Source of the DNA: Burkholderiales bacterium
GTDB lineage: Bacteria > Pseudomonadota > Gammaproteobacteria > Burkholderiales > Burkholderiaceae_C
Length of the DNA: 8,017 nucleotides
Direction of reading: 5' to 3'
NCBI GenBank assembly: GCA_947450745.1
Contig: CANFYD010000150.1
Span: forward strand, 1 to 8,017
In this document: one piece after another, positions 5,784-8,017 of the stretch
Layout of the letters: every line of letters starts with the position of its first letter
Position numbering within the stretch: position 1 is the first letter of the stretch
Program-made: the position numbers and the translations under genes
The notes under the pieces: model-generated
Databases searched by the model: none
What the model saw: the letters and a program-made list of their open reading frames with translations, nothing else
Told to the model about the DNA's origin: nothing

Positions 5784-7925
5784 ATGTTTGCACTGTTCGA
5801 TGACGCCGGAAAATTCCTCGCCGGCCGCGTGATGTCTGAAGCCGATAGTTCGATGCAAATCGAGCTCGATTCGGGCAAGCGCGTCAAAGTGAAGGCAGCC
5901 AATGTGCTGCTCAAGTTCGAAAAACCGGCACCTGCCGAGCTGATTGCCGAGGGGCAACGCTTGGCGCGGGAAATCGATCTCGATCTGGCGTGGGAGTTCG
6001 CGCCAGAGGACGAGTTCGGTTTTGCCGACCTGGCGCGCGAATATTTCGACGCCAAGGCCAGCCTCGCCCATCAGGCCGCCGCGCTGTTTTGCCTGTTCGA
6101 TGCGCCGCATTACTTCCGCCGCGCTGGCAAAGGGCAGTTCAAGAAAGCGCCTGAAGAAATCGTCAAGGCCGCCCTGCTGGGGCTGGAGCGCAAGCGCCTG
6201 CAAGGACTGCAGATCGAGCAATGGGCCACCGACCTGACCGCCGGCACTTGCCCGGACGCGGTGCGCGAGCAGATTTACAAGATTTTGTTCAAGCCGGACA
6301 AGAACGGCCCCGAATACAAGGCGGTGGTCGAGGCGACACGCCGTTCACGCAAAGCGCCGCTGGACTTGCTGAGCGCCGCCGGAGCCATCTCGAGCCCCTA
6401 CCAGTTCCACTGGAAGCGCTTCTTGTTCGACCAATTCCCCAAAGGCCACGGCTTCCCTGCCCTGTCCGCCCCGGAAATCAAGGACGAACTGGCGCTGTCG
6501 CCGGTGCGGGCGTTTTCAATCGACGATTCGGCCACCACCGAGATCGACGACGCCCTGTCGGTGCAAGGCCTGGGCAGCGGCGAGATCATTTTTGGCGTGC
6601 ACATTGCAGCGCCCGGCTTGGCCTTCCAACCGGACTCCGCCATCGACAAGGTGGCGCGCGAACGCCTGTCCACCGTCTACATGCCCGGCGGCAAGCTGAC
6701 CATGCTGCCGGACGAAGTCGTGCAGGCCTACACGCTGATCGAAGGGCGCAACTGCCCGGCGGTGTCGCTCTACGTCACGCTGGACGAGGAGACGCTGGCG
6801 GTCAAGAGCAGCGAGACCAAGTTGGAGCTGGTGCCCATCGCCGCCAACCTGCGCCACGACAAGCTCGACGCGGTGATCACCGAGGGCAGCTTGACCGGCA
6901 GCACCGCAGCGGACTACGCGTTTGCGCCGGAGCTGGCCTTTGCCTTCCGCTTGGCCAAGCATTTGAAAGCGGGGCGCGAAGTGGTGCGCGGCAAGCCGGA
7001 AAACTTCAACCGGCCGGACTACAACTTCAAGCTCGAAGCGGGGTTGGCTGGAGAAGCTGGAGAAACCGGGGAAGCCAATTTGAGCGGCACGAACGAGCCG
7101 GATGGCTCGGAAATAGTCCGCATCAGCACCCGCCAGCGCGGTGCGCCGCTGGACCTGATCGTCGCCGAAGCAATGATTTTGGCCAATTCGACCTGGGGCG
7201 GCTGGCTGCATGAGCTGGGCCTGCCCGGCATTTACCGCAGCCAAGCCAGCATGGCCCCGGGTATCAAGGTACGCATGGGCACCCGCGCCCAACCACACGC
7301 CGGGCTGGGCGTGGCGCAATACACTTGGGCCACCTCGCCGCTGCGCCGCTATGTCGACCTGGTCAACCAATGGCAGATCATTGCCTGCGCCAAACATGGC
7401 CGCACGGCGGCTCTGGTCGCACCATTCAAGCCCAAGGACGCGCAGCTGTTCTCCATCATTTCCGGCTTTGACGCCGCCTATGCCGCCTACAACGGCTTCC
7501 AGAATGGCATCGAGCGTTTCTGGACCCTGCGTTATCTGGTGCAAAACCAGATCACCGAGCTGACCGCTTCGGTGATGAAGGACGGTCTGGTGCGGGCCGA
7601 CGAGCTGCCGCTGGTCTTCAAAGCGCTCGGTTGCGACGCGTTGCCGCGCGGCGCGCAGGTGCGGGTGCGCATTACCGGCACCGACGAAATGACGCTGGAC
7701 GTGCACGCTTCGCTGATCGAGCGGCTGGACGGTGCGGCCAGCAACAACACGCCGGACGCCCAAGCCGAAGCAGACAGCGAAGACGACGAAGCAGCCGGCA
7801 GCGGCCCGCTGACCTTGGCGCTGGACCTGGGCGCGGACGGCGAAGCAGCCCCCGCCTTGCCGGCCGACGATGTCAGCAATGCCAGCAGCAACGGCGCCGG
7901 CACCACCGAGGCCCTGCCGACCTGA
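5784..7925 (+). CDS. RNB-domain exoribonuclease, RNase II/R family
   Basis: A 713-residue cytoplasmic enzyme predicted to degrade RNA processively from the 3' end. An N-terminal small beta domain (FALFDDAGKFLAGRV, VELDSGKRVKVKAANVLL) is followed by a helical segment, then the catalytic RNB domain from about residue 240. The active-site signature is FSIDDSATTEIDDALS with D247, E253, D255 and D256; E. coli RNase II has Asp where this protein has E253. Later family motifs are YMPGGKLTMLPDEV, PLDLIVAEAMILANSTWGGWL, IYRSQ and SPLRRYVDLVNQ (S518-Y523, the arginine-rich RNA-contacting motif). An S1-like beta region probably covers about 575-650, and residues 651-713 are an acidic, Ala/Ser-rich tail. 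A tandem Gly-Glu-Ala/Thr repeat is at 423-431. Start: ATG at 5784 or GTG at 5778, neither with a good ribosome binding site; the open frame upstream to 5463 is antisense to the exported gene. RNase II versus R cannot be settled here. Confidence 0.93.
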   Translation: MFALFDDAGKFLAGRVMSEADSSMQIELDSGKRVKVKAANVLLKFEKPAPAELIAEGQRLAREIDLDLAWEFAPEDEFGFADLAREYFDAKASLAHQAAALFCLFDAPHYFRRAGKGQFKKAPEEIVKAALLGLERKRLQGLQIEQWATDLTAGTCPDAVREQIYKILFKPDKNGPEYKAVVEATRRSRKAPLDLLSAAGAISSPYQFHWKRFLFDQFPKGHGFPALSAPEIKDELALSPVRAFSIDDSATTEIDDALSVQGLGSGEIIFGVHIAAPGLAFQPDSAIDKVARERLSTVYMPGGKLTMLPDEVVQAYTLIEGRNCPAVSLYVTLDEETLAVKSSETKLELVPIAANLRHDKLDAVITEGSLTGSTAADYAFAPELAFAFRLAKHLKAGREVVRGKPENFNRPDYNFKLEAGLAGEAGETGEANLSGTNEPDGSEIVRISTRQRGAPLDLIVAEAMILANSTWGGWLHELGLPGIYRSQASMAPGIKVRMGTRAQPHAGLGVAQYTWATSPLRRYVDLVNQWQIIACAKHGRTAALVAPFKPKDAQLFSIISGFDAAYAAYNGFQNGIERFWTLRYLVQNQITELTASVMKDGLVRADELPLVFKALGCDALPRGAQVRVRITGTDEMTLDVHASLIERLDGAASNNTPDAQAEADSEDDEAAGSGPLTLALDLGADGEAAPALPADDVSNASSNGAGTTEALPT
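7050..7076 (+). repeat. Three 9-base tandem repeats inside the ribonuclease gene
   Basis: GGAGAAGCT, GGAGAAACC and GGGGAAGCC follow each other in frame and encode Gly-Glu-Ala, Gly-Glu-Thr, Gly-Glu-Ala (residues 423-431). GGGTTGGCT at 7041-7049 looks like a degenerate fourth unit. The unit length keeps the frame, so copy-number change would only lengthen or shorten a probable surface loop. Confidence 0.7.
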
Positions 7926-7927
7926 CG

Positions 7928-8017
7928 ATGGCACGGCGGCTGAGCACCCTCCACATCGCCCTGCTGGTCTCGCTGGGTCTGCACGCCGCCCTGTTGGCCT
8001 TGCGGGTGGTGGACCCG
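7928..8017 (+). CDS. Probable TonB-type energy transducer, N-terminal 30 residues (cut by window edge)
   Basis: The ATG at 7928 lies 2 bases after the ribonuclease stop and opens a frame that runs to the window end. The visible residues are MARRLSTLHIALLVSLGLHA followed by ALLALRVVDP: a basic start, then one hydrophobic segment of about 19 residues containing a histidine. This matches the membrane anchor of TonB-family proteins, where a Ser/His-bearing helix contacts ExbB/ExbD, and betaproteobacterial TonB-like proteins that I remember next to this ribonuclease. The Pro-rich spacer and C-terminal domain are outside the window, so the call rests on the anchor and context only. The tight spacing suggests co-transcription with the ribonuclease; no strong ribosome binding site is seen. 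Confidence 0.65.
   Translation, partial: MARRLSTLHIALLVSLGLHAALLALRVVDP

Noticed and set aside
5639..6055. Upstream extension of the 161-residue exported protein on the minus strand
   Set aside because: It would bury the clear signal peptide inside the protein and lies antisense to the ribonuclease N-terminus.
6516..7934. A 472-codon open frame on the minus strand inside the ribonuclease gene
   Set aside because: It is antisense to conserved RNB motifs and has low-complexity composition without a recognisable domain, so it is a codon-bias shadow.

Overview
The window looks like chromosomal DNA of a high-GC betaproteobacterium, most likely Burkholderiales (Comamonadaceae or a relative). The signs are strong G/C third-position bias, a System II (ResB/CcsB) cytochrome c maturation pair, a betaproteobacterial-type RNB ribonuclease followed directly by a TonB-like gene, and a DUF2145-type protein that I associate with Burkholderiales. 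The taxon is inferred from remembered protein families, not from a search. There is no sign of phage, insertion sequence, CRISPR or RNA gene.

Left block, + strand, 1-4237: the 3' half of resB, then ccsB (overlapping by 4 bases), msrP (51 bases further on) and msrQ (6 bases further on). The close packing and common direction suggest one transcription unit for envelope redox work. ResB/CcsB move heme across the membrane and attach it to apocytochromes c. MsrP is a Tat-exported molybdoenzyme that repairs oxidised methionine in periplasmic proteins, and MsrQ is its heme b membrane partner that supplies electrons.

Middle block, - strand, 4171-5638: two exported proteins, apparently co-transcribed. 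The first is a 161-residue protein of unknown function with a signal peptide and a Ser/Ala-rich linker. The second is a DUF2145-type protein of 323 residues that starts with TTG behind a good ribosome binding site. Its 3' end overlaps the 3' end of msrQ by 67 bases, tail to tail. The layout of a His motif followed by an Asn-Cys motif suggests a permuted papain-like (NlpC/P60-LRAT type) cysteine hydrolase; this is an inference and the most interesting lead here.

Right block, + strand, 5784-8017: a 713-residue RNase II-family exoribonuclease with a Glu in place of one of the four usual catalytic Asp residues, a small tandem Gly-Glu-Ala/Thr repeat and an acidic tail. Two bases after it begins a protein that looks like the membrane anchor of a TonB-type energy transducer, cut by the window edge. 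A 145-base intergenic region (5639-5783) separates the divergent middle and right blocks and must hold both promoters.

Overall this is mostly ordinary core genome. No clearly new system is evident; the DUF2145 pair is the best candidate for undescribed biology.
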